Positions 1 through 9,254 of a DNA stretch of 64,000 nucleotides are shown here, piece after piece; the first letter of the stretch is position 1, and each line of letters opens with the position of its first letter. The DNA is from Gemmatimonadota bacterium (GTDB taxonomy: Bacteria > Latescibacterota > UBA2968), in assembly GCA_009838845.1 (NCBI GenBank), contig VXRD01000052.1, positions 1-64,000 of the forward strand. The letters are read 5' to 3'. Below the pieces are notes generated by a model. It did no database searches and was not told where the DNA came from. It saw only the letters and a program-made list of their open reading frames with translations. The translations under genes were made by a program, and so were the position numbers.

Positions 1-54
1 AGAGAAATTATATACACCTCGTTAAATATTATTCGCATTGATAATTATTACAAA

Positions 55-85
55 AAAGAAGCCGCGAAAAAAACGCGGCTTCTTT
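55..85 (-). terminator. Rho-independent terminator of the TonB-dependent receptor gene
   Basis: A perfect 12-bp stem (AAAGAAGCCGCG, 55-66, against 74-85) closes a 7-base loop. On the minus strand it is followed by a run of T (complement of the A run 52-57). It lies about 30 bases beyond the stop of the minus-strand receptor gene, so it most likely ends that transcript. The remaining bases 1-54 are AT-rich and show nothing else. Confidence 0.85.
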
Positions 86-117
86 GCTATTGGATGAACA
101 ATCCTTTGAACTACGAC

Positions 118-2847
118 CTAAAAGCCGAAGTGGTATTTGGCGTACCAGAATGCGCCGCTAAAACCAAATGGGCTGTACTGGCTGTATAAATGCCCCGAAC
201 CGCTCGTTGCACTGGGATTGATATCGGGATAGATATCGAGAATGTTCTGACCGCCAACAGTTACTGTTGAGTGGTCGGCAATGGTATAACTAACTTCGGC
301 GTCCAGTACCCATTCGTCACCATAAACGAAGTCATCTTCTTGATCGTACCACGAACTGTAATACCGGAGGCGTCCCAGTACCTCAAGCATATCGTTCAAC
401 GGTTTGACTACCGTCAGATTCCCGCGGTGTTTGGGAAGACCCTCTTGCAATTCTCGAATCCTTTGAGCGCCCAGGGTCTCCAGATTGTGTTTGGTCACTT
501 CGGTATTCGTCAAGTTATACGCCAGACTCAGCAGGCCATCACACCACACCGGAGCCGTGAGCACGACGTCAATACCCTGGGTTTTGGTGTCAAAGTCATT
601 GACGAAAAATTTGAAATTTGTAATAAAATTCGCAGCCGTGATACCCGCCTTGAGCAGTTCATCGACTTCTGCTGGGGTCAGGGAGAAATTTTGTGAGAGC
701 GTCAAGCGTCCCTTCACCAAAATGTGGAAATAGTCCACCGTAATATTGACAGGGGGAATACCGGTATCCACGGGAAAAACGGGAATTTCAAAAACAATAC
801 CAGCCGAGATATTGGTCGATTTTTCGGAATCGAGCGGTTCACCACCCTTGGATTCTGCAACGGGATTGTTTGACGGAATTGTGCCGTCATTTGTCAAATC
901 ACCGATTGTGGGATCGAAGATCGTGGATACGTTAAAGGCATTTTGTTGCCCCGGCGTGGGTGCTCTAAAGCCCGTGCTAAAACTGCCGCGCACTTTTGTA
1001 TTCTCGTTAAGCCCGTAATTGGTCGCCAGCTTGAAGTTGGTCGTGGATCCAAAATCATCAAAATTTTCAAAGCGCAGTGCTGCGCCGAGCAACCAGTCTT
1101 CCTGCGGGATAAATTCGGCGTCACCATAAACCGCCCAGTTGGAGCGGCTCCAGGTGCCTGCGGCAATTTCGCCAAAGCCCGAGAACCCGTTGGACGCAAC
1201 CGTAAATCCGTATTCTGCCAGCGGACCTTTAACCCAGGATTCTCGTTGCCCCTGTACGATTTCAAAATTTTCCGTGCGGTATTCAAGACCGGCGGCAAAG
1301 AAAAATTGCTCGCTAAACGGATAGGTGATATCGAAGTTGAAGTTGGTATCGGTCTGGATATAGGTTCCCGGATCAAAATACGGTGCATCTTCGTGACTTG
1401 GATCAACTTGTGGTCCATTGGGCCAGGGTTGGTTGGGACCCAAGGAGGAATTCACGGTATTGAAGATGAAGTAATCGGCTTCGTTGCGCCCATAAGACGC
1501 GCTGAGATCCCATGTCATCAGCCCTTGCGATCCCCTAATACCCGCCAGAAAGGCGCGGTCGTCCATAAACGCGCCAAATCGGGGTGTGAAGCCACCGGGG
1601 AAAAATTCCTGGAAGGTGAACCAATCGGGGTCGTCAAAAACGCGTTGTAAGGCTGCGGCATCCGGCTCACTGCAGCTAATGGCCACGATGAACTCCTGGG
1701 GAATTCTAAGACCAGTATCTTCGGACGGTTCGAGAACCTGTCTCAGATTGCCGGTGAGCAATGTTGCTACCAGATGCCCGTTTACGCCATCGACAATACC
1801 GAGTTCAGCAGCTTTGCCCGGATCATAATAAGTGGTGCCGTCGGACATCACTACAGGCCCCTTGAATACGCCACCTCGCGTATTGGGATTGCGGAAGTAG
1901 AAACCGCCTTCGACTTCTTTGCTGGCGTAATTCCCATGGCCGTATAATTTGACATTGTCGTTGATGTTTATGCCGTAGTTGACAAAGAATTTCAGGTCGT
2001 CTCTGATGTAGGGTTGTCCCCAAATTTGTGCGGGATTTTCCACACGGTTATTGCCCACGCGTATCAAACGCGCGGCATCGTCGCGTTGTACGGAACGGTC
2101 GGTTTCATCCTCGTTGCCATATTCCGCGCTGAAGTTGACCCAGGCATCTGGCGTACCCAGACCGATATTGCCGGCAAAAGCATAGGCGAAACCATCGCCT
2201 TGCTGAAAAATACCTGGCTTGACCTCAAAAGAACCGCCTTTGTAATTGTCTTTAAGCTCAAAATTCAACACGCCGGCAATGGCGTCAGAGCCGTACTGCG
2301 CAGACGCGCCATCGCGCAGGACTTCCACGCGCTTGATGGCAATAGAGGGGATGGGGGCTATGTCTGGCCCCTGGGCGCCGTCGGCAACACCATTGGTTAT
2401 CCAGTGAATAACAGCGGCGCGATGGCGGCGTTTGCCATTGATGAGGACCAGCGTGTGGTCGGGAGCCAAGCCTCGCATGCTGGGCGGTCGCACGACGGTG
2501 GAGGCATCGCTAATCGGGTTTGTATTCACGTTGTAGGATGGCACCATATCTCTCAGGAGATTTTGTACATCCGTATCGCCTTGCTTGACAAAATCTTCAC
2601 CGGTAACAACATCGATGGGCACTGCGGATTCCGCTACAGAACGCGGTTGTGCGCGTGAACCGATAACCACCAATTCTTCGAGGATCACCACTTCTTCGAG
2701 GATGTCAGTGAGTGGGGGTAAGGTAGCTGTTGTGTCCGCGCTTTCGGTACGCGGCTTTTCCTCTTCCTGTGATATGGCAATCCCGCTCATTGCGAGTAGA
2801 ACAGCAATGCCAAGGACGAGGGAATTAAAATGCGTCTTAGATTTCAT
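118..2847 (-). CDS. TonB-dependent outer-membrane receptor
   Basis: A 909-residue outer-membrane beta-barrel receptor that would import an unknown ligand with energy from TonB. The start at 2847 is preceded by AAGGAG and begins a clear signal peptide (about residues 1-26, ending in ISQ). An earlier in-frame start would place 38 non-signal-like residues before it. A TonB-box-like stretch (EELVVIGSR) leads into a plug domain (QNLLRDMVPSYNV, then a VEVLRDGASAQYGSDA segment). The rest is barrel-like and ends in an aromatic residue (Phe), as outer-membrane proteins usually do. Nothing identifies the substrate; no siderophore or vitamin genes are adjacent. A tonB gene lies at 37461-38147. Family is secure, ligand unknown. 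Confidence 0.93.
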   Translation of the reverse strand: MKSKTHFNSLVLGIAVLLAMSGIAISQEEEKPRTESADTTATLPPLTDILEEVVILEELVVIGSRAQPRSVAESAVPIDVVTGEDFVKQGDTDVQNLLRDMVPSYNVNTNPISDASTVVRPPSMRGLAPDHTLVLINGKRRHRAAVIHWITNGVADGAQGPDIAPIPSIAIKRVEVLRDGASAQYGSDAIAGVLNFELKDNYKGGSFEVKPGIFQQGDGFAYAFAGNIGLGTPDAWVNFSAEYGNEDETDRSVQRDDAARLIRVGNNRVENPAQIWGQPYIRDDLKFFVNYGININDNVKLYGHGNYASKEVEGGFYFRNPNTRGGVFKGPVVMSDGTTYYDPGKAAELGIVDGVNGHLVATLLTGNLRQVLEPSEDTGLRIPQEFIVAISCSEPDAAALQRVFDDPDWFTFQEFFPGGFTPRFGAFMDDRAFLAGIRGSQGLMTWDLSASYGRNEADYFIFNTVNSSLGPNQPWPNGPQVDPSHEDAPYFDPGTYIQTDTNFNFDITYPFSEQFFFAAGLEYRTENFEIVQGQRESWVKGPLAEYGFTVASNGFSGFGEIAAGTWSRSNWAVYGDAEFIPQEDWLLGAALRFENFDDFGSTTNFKLATNYGLNENTKVRGSFSTGFRAPTPGQQNAFNVSTIFDPTIGDLTNDGTIPSNNPVAESKGGEPLDSEKSTNISAGIVFEIPVFPVDTGIPPVNITVDYFHILVKGRLTLSQNFSLTPAEVDELLKAGITAANFITNFKFFVNDFDTKTQGIDVVLTAPVWCDGLLSLAYNLTNTEVTKHNLETLGAQRIRELQEGLPKHRGNLTVVKPLNDMLEVLGRLRYYSSWYDQEDDFVYGDEWVLDAEVSYTIADHSTVTVGGQNILDIYPDINPSATSGSGHLYSQYSPFGFSGAFWYAKYHFGF

Positions 2848-2939
2848 AAAAAAACTCCTTTGAGAAAATGGAGGAGAAGTGTGATGTGCGGGAAAATGAG
2901 GGAGAAACGAGGTTTTACATTTTAAAGCGGTCCGAGTAT

Positions 2940-2968
2940 AAAATAACTTTATATATATCATGCGTCAA
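2940..2968 (-). promoter_or_regulatory. Putative sigma-70-type promoter of the TonB-dependent receptor
   Basis: On the minus strand a TTGACG -35 (complement of 2963-2968) is separated by exactly 17 bases from a TATTTT -10 (complement of 2940-2945). It would give a 5' leader of about 85 bases before the receptor start at 2847. The surrounding DNA is strongly AT-rich. No operator palindrome was recognised. Confidence 0.45.
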
Positions 2969-3097
2969 CACATATTTTAACGGCAGATGTAAATGTGTGC
3001 ATATGTCAATTTGCAATTAAGGGCTTATTTATATATATTTTTCCCTTTCATGTGTGAGATGAAAGACCCGCCAGATTTAATTGAAGGAGGTTGCGTT

Positions 3098-3259
3098 TTG
3101 AAGTCCAGTTATGTAAATAAAGACCTTGAGGAAACCAGACGCCTACTTACGCGGGTGAGGCAGGGTGGCAAGCGGGGCAAAAAGGCGCGTAAGAAATTGG
3201 AAGCCAAAGGCATCAGATATTACACATCTGAAGAAGCCGAAAGTCTCGGTATTGAGTAA
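3098..3259 (+). CDS. Small basic protein of unknown function, TTG start
   Basis: Not recognised. A 53-residue protein rich in Lys and Arg (QGGKRGKKARKKLEAKG) with an acidic C-terminus (SEEAESLGIE). I chose the TTG at 3098 because a strong ribosome-binding site AAGGAGG (3084-3090) sits 7 bases upstream; the longer frame starting near 2993 adds a hydrophobic, uncharacteristic stretch without such a site. It ends 31 bases before the MobA-like gene and may be cotranscribed. The basic stretch could bind nucleic acid, but no fold is visible. Confidence 0.55.
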   Translation: MKSSYVNKDLEETRRLLTRVRQGGKRGKKARKKLEAKGIRYYTSEEAESLGIE

Positions 3260-3290
3260 AAAAAAGGCGTGTGAAAGCGGCTTTTTTGCT

Positions 3291-3896
3291 ATGAATGACT
3301 CTGGAATCATCCTTACAGGCGGTGAAAGCAGGCGAATGGGCACCCCCAAGTATAGCTTGCCTTTTGGCGATGAAACCCTGCTTCAGCGAAGTATAAGAAA
3401 TCTGAGAGGATCTGTTTATCCAATTGCGGTCGTGGGTGCGCCCGGACAAAACTTGCCAGACATACCCCATGTTTTATCTATATGTGATCCCGTTGCCAAT
3501 CAAGGTCCATTAATGGGACTCATGGCAGGATTAAAACATGTCGAAGGCGTCTCTGAATGGGCATTGGGAACAGGTTGTGACATGCCATTTATCAGCAATG
3601 AATTGATCCAATGCCTCAAATCGCACAGGACAACAGATTCAGAGATCGTCATTCCCTGTATAAATGGGCAGTTTTATCCTTTGTGCGCGCTTTATCGAAC
3701 TGCTCTCTGGCGAAAGGCCGAATTGCTACTCGAAAAAGGGGAACGACGGCTTTTGACATTGGTCGATGTATGCCGCGTTCAGACCGTTGAACAAGACGCA
3801 CTCGCACGGATTGATCCCGATCTACGATTTCTGATGAATATCAATACGCCTCAATGTTATCAAAGTGCCCTTGAATTGGCTGGTTTGCGGCAGTGA
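3291..3896 (+). CDS. mobA: MobA-like molybdenum cofactor guanylyltransferase
   Basis: A 201-residue nucleotidyltransferase of the MobA family, which attaches GMP from GTP to molybdopterin to make the guanine dinucleotide cofactor. The N-terminus has the family's nucleotide-binding pattern (ILTGGESRRMGTPKYSLPFG, about residues 6-25), followed by a GCDMPF segment with the metal-binding Asp. The start at 3291 fits the conserved N-terminus; upstream in-frame codons overlap the preceding small gene. The usual first glycine-rich loop is LAGG; here it is LTGG, a common variant. FdhD (60508) and a MOSC protein (53019) in the same window also belong to molybdenum-enzyme biology. A related sugar or cofactor nucleotidyltransferase cannot be fully excluded. 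Confidence 0.8.
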   Translation: MNDSGIILTGGESRRMGTPKYSLPFGDETLLQRSIRNLRGSVYPIAVVGAPGQNLPDIPHVLSICDPVANQGPLMGLMAGLKHVEGVSEWALGTGCDMPFISNELIQCLKSHRTTDSEIVIPCINGQFYPLCALYRTALWRKAELLLEKGERRLLTLVDVCRVQTVEQDALARIDPDLRFLMNINTPQCYQSALELAGLRQ

Positions 3897-3920
3897 GGTT
3901 AGGCGGATAGCTGACCGCTG

Positions 3921-3948
3921 TTGACGACATTCTTTTTTCGCTTATATT
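3921..3948 (+). promoter_or_regulatory. Putative sigma-70-type promoter before the pterin dehydratase
   Basis: TTGACG (3921-3926) and TATATT (3943-3948) are separated by 16 bases. The pair lies 40 bases before the start codon at 3988, and an AAGGAG ribosome-binding site follows. Position and both hexamers are convincing, but nothing tests use. Confidence 0.5.
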
Positions 3949-3987
3949 GCCGAGTATCCATTTACTCATCACCAAGGAGTTATCACA

Positions 3988-4290
3988 ATGGCTATTGAAG
4001 ACAAAACCCTACTGACTGAAGATGAGATTCGCGCAGAGGTTGCCGATCTCGAAGGGTGGGAATATTTGGAAGACACAAAAGAATTGCAACGCGTTTGGCA
4101 TTTTGAGAAATTTGTGCCGACTATGGCTTTTGTACGCAGGCTGACAGAGATTATGGATGAAAATAATCACCATTCGGATATCGGCCTCAACAGCCGAACA
4201 AAAACCCTCACAGTGACGGTGACGACCCACAGCGAAAATGCTGTTACCCGCGCAGATCTCGACTTTGCCGGAGCGGTAAATAGAGGGTAA
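3988..4290 (+). CDS. Pterin-4a-carbinolamine dehydratase
   Basis: A 100-residue 4a-hydroxytetrahydrobiopterin dehydratase (PCD/DCoH family), which recycles the pterin carbinolamine made by aromatic amino acid hydroxylases. The family signature is visible as ENNHHSDI (about residues 53-60, where many members read ENHHPD), after a typical WEYLEDTKELQRVWHFEKF N-terminal half. Length is normal. The start has AAGGAG 8 bases upstream. No hydroxylase gene lies beside it; stand-alone copies like this are common and some act in molybdopterin-related or unknown pterin chemistry. The MobA-like gene just upstream is suggestive only. Confidence 0.9.
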   Translation: MAIEDKTLLTEDEIRAEVADLEGWEYLEDTKELQRVWHFEKFVPTMAFVRRLTEIMDENNHHSDIGLNSRTKTLTVTVTTHSENAVTRADLDFAGAVNRG

Positions 4291-4321
4291 AGTTCAGCAA
4301 AACAAGCAATTTGGAGGTGGG

Positions 4322-5674
4322 ATGAAGGTGAATGTCAATATTCAGCCTGGCGATCTAAAAGCCAGGCTGAATCGTTTTTTTGAACTGGCTGCACAGAAAA
4401 TTCGCAGTATCGATTCGACGTGGGATCCAGGCCAGGGGACGCCGGTATTTACAGCAGGTGGCAAATACACCACGCGCGGATGGACCGAATGGACGCAGGG
4501 ATTTCAATTTGGATGCGCCATTCTGGGATATGAAATTACGGGGGAGAAAGACCTGCTACAGATTGGGCGCAAGGGCACGCTCGATCGCATGGCGTCTCAT
4601 GTGACGCATATAGGAGTACACGATCACGGTTTTAACAATGTATCGACCTATGGCAATTTGCGGCGATTAATGCGAGAAGGTATAATTCCAGAAAATGAAT
4701 GGGAGCAGCACTTTTATGAACTCGCGCTCAAAGCATCTGGCGCTGTTCAGGCTGCTCGCTGGACGACCATTGGCGATGGGAAAGGGTATATTCATTCATT
4801 TAATGGACCACACTCCCTGTTTTCAGACACGATCAGGTCGTGTCGCGCATTGGCTGTGGCACACGATCTCGGTCACGTTTTGATGGGGGAGAATGACCTC
4901 GCAATTTCGCTGCTCGAGCGCTTGATCCACCACGCCGAGACGACCGCGCAGTTCAATGTGTATTACGGCGAAGGGCGCGATCGATACGATGTGCGGGGAC
5001 GGGTTGTACACGAGTCCATTTTTAATGTCAACGACGGTAATTACCGCTGCCCGAGTACGCAGCAGGGTTATTCACCGTTTTCGACGTGGACCCGGGGGTT
5101 AGCCTGGATTGTGACGGGCTATGCCGAATTGCTCGAATATGTGGAGCACCTGTCAGATGACGCGCTCGATCTTTACGGTGGCAGGGATGCGATCAATGGC
5201 TGGATGCTCAAAGCGGCCTGTGCAACAGCAGATTATTATATCGATAGTATCACATCTACCGATGGTATTCCGTTATGGGATGCGGGCGCGCCGGGCTTGA
5301 TTGAGGGTTATGGCGATAAAATATCGGATCCCTACAATACAAGCGAACCCGTGGATAGTTCTGCTGCTGCCATTGCAGCGCAAGGGCTTTACCGTTTGGG
5401 CAAATATATGGACGATGCGCGTTATCGGCAGGCGGCACTAACCGTGGCCCATACGCTATTTGATGCACCCTATTTGTCCGAAGACGAAGAACACCAGGGT
5501 CTTATTCTCCATTCTATTTATCACAATCCCAATGGGTGGGACTATGTGCCCGGTGGGCAAAAAGTCGCATGCGGAGAGTCTTCGATGTGGGGAGATTATC
5601 ACGCGATGGAATTGGCGGTTTTGCTCCAGCGGGAGATGGATAACGCGCCGTATCTGACGTTTTTTGATCAATGA
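4322..5674 (+). CDS. GH88-like glycosyl hydrolase
   Basis: A 450-residue (alpha/alpha)6-barrel protein resembling family 88 unsaturated glucuronyl hydrolases, which cleave unsaturated uronic acids from oligosaccharides made by polysaccharide lyases. Matching segments are HDHGF (residues 100-104, near the catalytic Asp region), STWTRGLAW (254-262, cf. the family's WxRGxAW) and DSSAAAIAAQGLYRL (345-359). No signal peptide, which fits a cytoplasmic GH88 enzyme. The start has GGAGGTG just upstream. The stop overlaps the next start (ATGA), so it is translationally coupled to the DUF547 gene. Family assignment is fairly firm; the substrate is not. Confidence 0.78.
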   Translation: MKVNVNIQPGDLKARLNRFFELAAQKIRSIDSTWDPGQGTPVFTAGGKYTTRGWTEWTQGFQFGCAILGYEITGEKDLLQIGRKGTLDRMASHVTHIGVHDHGFNNVSTYGNLRRLMREGIIPENEWEQHFYELALKASGAVQAARWTTIGDGKGYIHSFNGPHSLFSDTIRSCRALAVAHDLGHVLMGENDLAISLLERLIHHAETTAQFNVYYGEGRDRYDVRGRVVHESIFNVNDGNYRCPSTQQGYSPFSTWTRGLAWIVTGYAELLEYVEHLSDDALDLYGGRDAINGWMLKAACATADYYIDSITSTDGIPLWDAGAPGLIEGYGDKISDPYNTSEPVDSSAAAIAAQGLYRLGKYMDDARYRQAALTVAHTLFDAPYLSEDEEHQGLILHSIYHNPNGWDYVPGGQKVACGESSMWGDYHAMELAVLLQREMDNAPYLTFFDQ

Positions 5675-6456
5675 ATAAAGTCATTGCCTTGATAATCGGC
5701 CTCTTATTCGCTGGATTCGCGTCTCAAAGTGGAGCCGAGACATTTAATTATACACCGCTCAACCGCACGCTCGGTCGCGTTGTAAATGCACAGGGGCGCG
5801 TGGATTACGAGGCTGTAAAAACAGATGCGGATTTGCGGGCTTTTGTAGATCAACTCGCGCAGATCAGTCCGAATACGCATCCCGCGCTTTTTCCCAGCCG
5901 CGCAGACAGTCTTGCTTTCTGGATCAATGCGTACAATGCCTGTGTACTTGCGGGAGTCGCAAAAGCCTATCCCATTTCTTCTGTCACAGAAATCGCGCCT
6001 GCTTTTGGCTTTTTTAAGAAATACCGATTTGTCGTTGGCGGGCGTCGGTTCACATTGGACCAAATTGAACACGAGATTATTCGCCCGCAGTTTGCCGATC
6101 CGCGCATTCACGCTGCAATCAATTGCGCGGCAGTGAGTTGTCCGCGTCTTCTAAATAAAGTATTTACGCCCGATGAATTGGATGACCAACTCAATGCGGT
6201 TATGCGAGACATGATTCGCAACCCGATGCACGTTCAGATTGATCGGCAGACGGGAGTTGTGAGTCTATCTGCGATTTTCGATTGGTTTTCCTCTGATTTT
6301 ACATCCTATGTGCAAGCGCATGAGGTCGGTGAGACTGTGTTGGATTATATCTCTTTGTTTTTGTCGAAAGACGATACCCTGTATTTACAAAATCACCCCG
6401 ATCTTCAAATTGTGTTTTTAGATTACGATTGGTCTTTGAATAGCCAGGAAAAATGA
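5671..6456 (+). CDS. DUF547 domain protein, exported
   Basis: A 261-residue DUF547 family protein of unknown biochemical role. Residues 1-22 form a signal peptide ending in GAE, so it should be periplasmic or outer-membrane associated. Typical family stretches are present: FWINAYNACVLAGV, the FTLDQIEHEIIRP segment, and HAAINCAAVSCPRL with its conserved Cys pair (CAAVSC). It overlaps the upstream hydrolase and the downstream isomerase by four bases each (ATGA), so the three are one transcript. DUF547 contains a papain-like fold in some analyses, but I see no basis for naming a substrate here. Confidence 0.88.
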   Translation: MNKVIALIIGLLFAGFASQSGAETFNYTPLNRTLGRVVNAQGRVDYEAVKTDADLRAFVDQLAQISPNTHPALFPSRADSLAFWINAYNACVLAGVAKAYPISSVTEIAPAFGFFKKYRFVVGGRRFTLDQIEHEIIRPQFADPRIHAAINCAAVSCPRLLNKVFTPDELDDQLNAVMRDMIRNPMHVQIDRQTGVVSLSAIFDWFSSDFTSYVQAHEVGETVLDYISLFLSKDDTLYLQNHPDLQIVFLDYDWSLNSQEK

Positions 6457-8150
6457 GTACCTCAGATATACAAGTGTCTTTGGGCGCTTACCAGTCCGCC
6501 GTTGATCGCGCTTTGAAAACATGGTCGGCAAATGGCAATACAGCACGGCTGTGGCACGGCGATGCCACACTCTGGTCGGGGGCAGACGAGGCAAACTGGC
6601 TGGGATGGCTCAATATCGCGCCTCAAATGCGCGATCAGGTAGATGCCCTATGCGCTTTTGCACAGCAGGTACGCGATAGGGGGATAACGGATATCCTGCT
6701 TTTGGGAATGGGCGGTAGCAGTTTGTGCCCCGAAGTGCTGGCGATGACTTTTGGCTGTCGGGAGAATTGGCCCAGGTTGCATGTGCTGGACTCTACAGTT
6801 CCCGCGCAGGTGCAGCGGTTTGCCGATGCCGTAAATTTAGAGACGACACTTTGCATTGTCGCCAGCAAATCTGGAACGACAACCGAACCCCACGCATTTT
6901 GCGAGTTCTTCTGGGCAAAAATGCAGGGAACTATTGGCGATACAGCGGGTCAACATTTTATAGCTATTACAGATCCGGGTTCTGATCTGGAGACGCTTGC
7001 CAGAGAACGGGGCTTTCTATCTGTGTTTCACGGTTTGCCAGAGATTGGCGGCAGGTTTTCTGCGCTTTCAAATTTTGGGATGGTGCCCGCGGCGTTGATC
7101 GGCATTGATGTGCGAGGATTATTAGTACGCGCAGTGGCGATGGGAAATCGGTGCAAAATATCAGATGACCAGAACCCCGGCCTTTTGCTGGGCCTTTTGC
7201 TGGGTGAGTTGGCAAAAGCCGGGCGAGATAAAGTGACGCTTGTAACGTCTCCTAAATTGTGGGGCTTGGGGGCATGGTTGGAGCAACTTTTAGCCGAAAG
7301 CACGGGGAAAAAGGGTCTGGGTCTCATACCTGTTGATTTAGAGGCGGTTGCTGAGTCCGATATGTATGGTGAAGATCGAATATTTGTCTATATTCGACTG
7401 AAGGACGATGCGGACGCTGGACAGGATGTGGATATAGAAAATCTGAGAGAGGCTCAGTTTCCAGTTATTCAGATCGATGTGGCAGAGCCATTAGACCTGG
7501 GAGCAGAGTTTTTCAGGTGGGAATACGCAACCGTGGTCGCTGGCGCGGTTTTGGATATCAATCCCTTTGACCAACCCAATGTGCAGGAGAGCAAAGATTT
7601 TACGGCAGAATTGACACAGGCTTATGAAAAAGAGGGCGTATTGCCAGTTCAAAAGCCGTTTTTTGTAGATGATGACGTCGTGGTTTATGCCGATGAGGCC
7701 AATGCACAGACGTTGGGAACAATTGAGAACCTCAATAGTTGTATTGCTGGGCTACTCAATCAGATTCGGACGGGTGATTATGTCGCTTTGTGCGCTTATC
7801 TCGATATGAATGAAGATAATATCACCGCTTTACAGGCTCTAAGGCATTGGATACGCAATGTATATCGGGTGGCTACTACATTGGGATTTGGTCCGCGATT
7901 CTTGCATTCTACGGGACAGTTGCACAAGGGAGGACCAAATAATGTGGTGGTTGTGCAACTGACAAGCGACGATGTGACAGATGTAGATATTCCGGGACGT
8001 GCGTTCTCTTTTGGCGTACTCAAACAAGCACAGGCTCTCGGCGATGCCCGTGCGCTTTCGAGTCGAAATAGACGGGCGATTCGCATTCATTTTAAAAAAG
8101 ATATAATTGCTGGCATCCATCGGGTGAAGCAAGCGGTTAGAGAGGATTGA
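6453..8150 (+). CDS. pgi: Phosphoglucose isomerase of the transaldolase-fusion type, stand-alone
   Basis: A 565-residue glucose-6-phosphate isomerase (glucose-6-P to fructose-6-P). The SIS-type phosphosugar-binding motifs are clear: GMGGSS (85-90) and SKSGTTTEP (138-146). The sequence resembles the PGI half of bifunctional transaldolase/PGI proteins more than classic E. coli Pgi, but no transaldolase domain precedes it: the gene starts four bases inside the DUF547 gene. Length fits one PGI domain. It is followed 2 bases later by the radical SAM gene, so these form one run from 4322 to 9151. Function is well supported by family, though unusual substrate preference is possible. Confidence 0.85.
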   Translation: MSTSDIQVSLGAYQSAVDRALKTWSANGNTARLWHGDATLWSGADEANWLGWLNIAPQMRDQVDALCAFAQQVRDRGITDILLLGMGGSSLCPEVLAMTFGCRENWPRLHVLDSTVPAQVQRFADAVNLETTLCIVASKSGTTTEPHAFCEFFWAKMQGTIGDTAGQHFIAITDPGSDLETLARERGFLSVFHGLPEIGGRFSALSNFGMVPAALIGIDVRGLLVRAVAMGNRCKISDDQNPGLLLGLLLGELAKAGRDKVTLVTSPKLWGLGAWLEQLLAESTGKKGLGLIPVDLEAVAESDMYGEDRIFVYIRLKDDADAGQDVDIENLREAQFPVIQIDVAEPLDLGAEFFRWEYATVVAGAVLDINPFDQPNVQESKDFTAELTQAYEKEGVLPVQKPFFVDDDVVVYADEANAQTLGTIENLNSCIAGLLNQIRTGDYVALCAYLDMNEDNITALQALRHWIRNVYRVATTLGFGPRFLHSTGQLHKGGPNNVVVVQLTSDDVTDVDIPGRAFSFGVLKQAQALGDARALSSRNRRAIRIHFKKDIIAGIHRVKQAVRED

Positions 8151-8152
8151 AT

Positions 8153-9151
8153 ATGGCACTGGCAGCGATGGATTTGATGCAAATTGTGGGCGACGATTAC
8201 AAGACTGATTTTGCGAGCAAGCTTCGCGATGAACAATTGGAACTCACGCGCAATCGATTGGATATTTTGCAGGTCAATGTCGGCAAATTGTGCAATCAAG
8301 CGTGTCATCACTGTCATGTGGATGCCAGCCCGATCCGCACAGAGATCATGACCCGAGAGACCATTAATCGCATCCTGTCATTTCTCGATACATCCGATAT
8401 TCAGACGGTTGACATAACGGGTGGCGCACCTGAATTGATTCCAGATTTTCGCTATTTTGTCGAACAAATACGCGAGCAAGGTCGTCGCGTGATGGTGCGC
8501 TGCAATTTAACCGTGATTTTTGAACCCGGACAAGAAGACTTACCTGAATTTTATCGCGAGCACGAAGTTGCATTGGTGTGTTCGCTGCCGTGTTATCTCG
8601 AAGAAAATGTGGATGAACAACGCGGGCGCGGTGTTTTTACCAAAAGCATACGGGCATTGCAGATTCTCAACAAAATTGGATATGGGCGTCCTGGCACGGG
8701 CTTGGAACTCGATCTGGTCTATAATCCTGTCGGCGCGTCTTTGCCCCCTCCGCAGACCGAACTCGAAGCCGATTACAAAGAAGAGCTAAAAGCCCGCTAC
8801 AATATCGATTTTAATAAGCTCTACACCATTACCAATATGCCCATTAGCCGGTTTGAAGAATTTCTAAAACGCAGGGGCATTTACGACAGCTATATGCAGA
8901 CTTTGCAGGATAATTTTAATCCGCATACAGTCGATAATTTGATGTGTCGTTCTCTAATTAGCGTTGGATGGCAGGGCGAGGTTTACGATTGTGATTTTAA
9001 TCAAATGCTCGATATGCATTCTTTTGGGCGCGAAGTCAAACTCTGGGAACTGTCCGTTGAAGATCTGATTGGATGCAATGTGTGGGTGCGAGACCACTGC
9101 TTTGGATGCACTGCGGGTGCGGGAAGCAGTTGTGGGGGAGAGCTTGTGTAG
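8153..9151 (+). CDS. arsS: ArsS-like radical SAM / Cys-rich protein
   Basis: A 332-residue radical SAM enzyme of the ArsS type, associated with arsenosugar biosynthesis. The CxxxCxxC cluster ligand motif is CNQACHHC (residues 47-54), followed by a VDITGGAPEL segment that binds SAM. The C-terminal part carries the family's Cys-rich end (HCFGCTAGAGSSCGG), probably binding auxiliary clusters. I chose the ATG at 8153 (AGAGG 7 bases upstream) over an in-frame TTG at 8147 that overlaps the preceding stop. No arsenite methyltransferase (ArsM), arsenic efflux gene or ArsR is nearby, and the actual substrate is uncertain. It closes the plus-strand run and is followed by a terminator. Confidence 0.8.
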   Translation: MALAAMDLMQIVGDDYKTDFASKLRDEQLELTRNRLDILQVNVGKLCNQACHHCHVDASPIRTEIMTRETINRILSFLDTSDIQTVDITGGAPELIPDFRYFVEQIREQGRRVMVRCNLTVIFEPGQEDLPEFYREHEVALVCSLPCYLEENVDEQRGRGVFTKSIRALQILNKIGYGRPGTGLELDLVYNPVGASLPPPQTELEADYKEELKARYNIDFNKLYTITNMPISRFEEFLKRRGIYDSYMQTLQDNFNPHTVDNLMCRSLISVGWQGEVYDCDFNQMLDMHSFGREVKLWELSVEDLIGCNVWVRDHCFGCTAGAGSSCGGELV

Positions 9152-9230
9152 GAAGATGTACAACTGGTCGCAGTCCAGACCAGTTCACGATGAAGTGTGA
9201 AGGACCACTAAAACTCAATCGCTGCAAGAG

Positions 9231-9254
9231 GGCACCGAGATAGGTGCCTTTTTA
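9231..9254 (+). terminator. Rho-independent terminator after arsS-like gene
   Basis: GGCACC (9231-9236) pairs with GGTGCC (9243-9248) across a 6-base loop and is followed by TTTTTATTTTAT. It lies between convergent genes. A second inverted repeat without a T run (AACTGGTC 9162-9169 with GACCAGTT 9178-9185) lies just upstream. Confidence 0.8.

Noticed and set aside
27-50. AT-rich stretch resembling half a Fur box
   Set aside because: It lies downstream of the receptor gene's stop, and the match is partial.
894-1650. Open frames of 140-235 codons on both strands within the TonB-dependent receptor
   Set aside because: They are shadows of a clear family member, with no ribosome-binding sites or recognisable composition.
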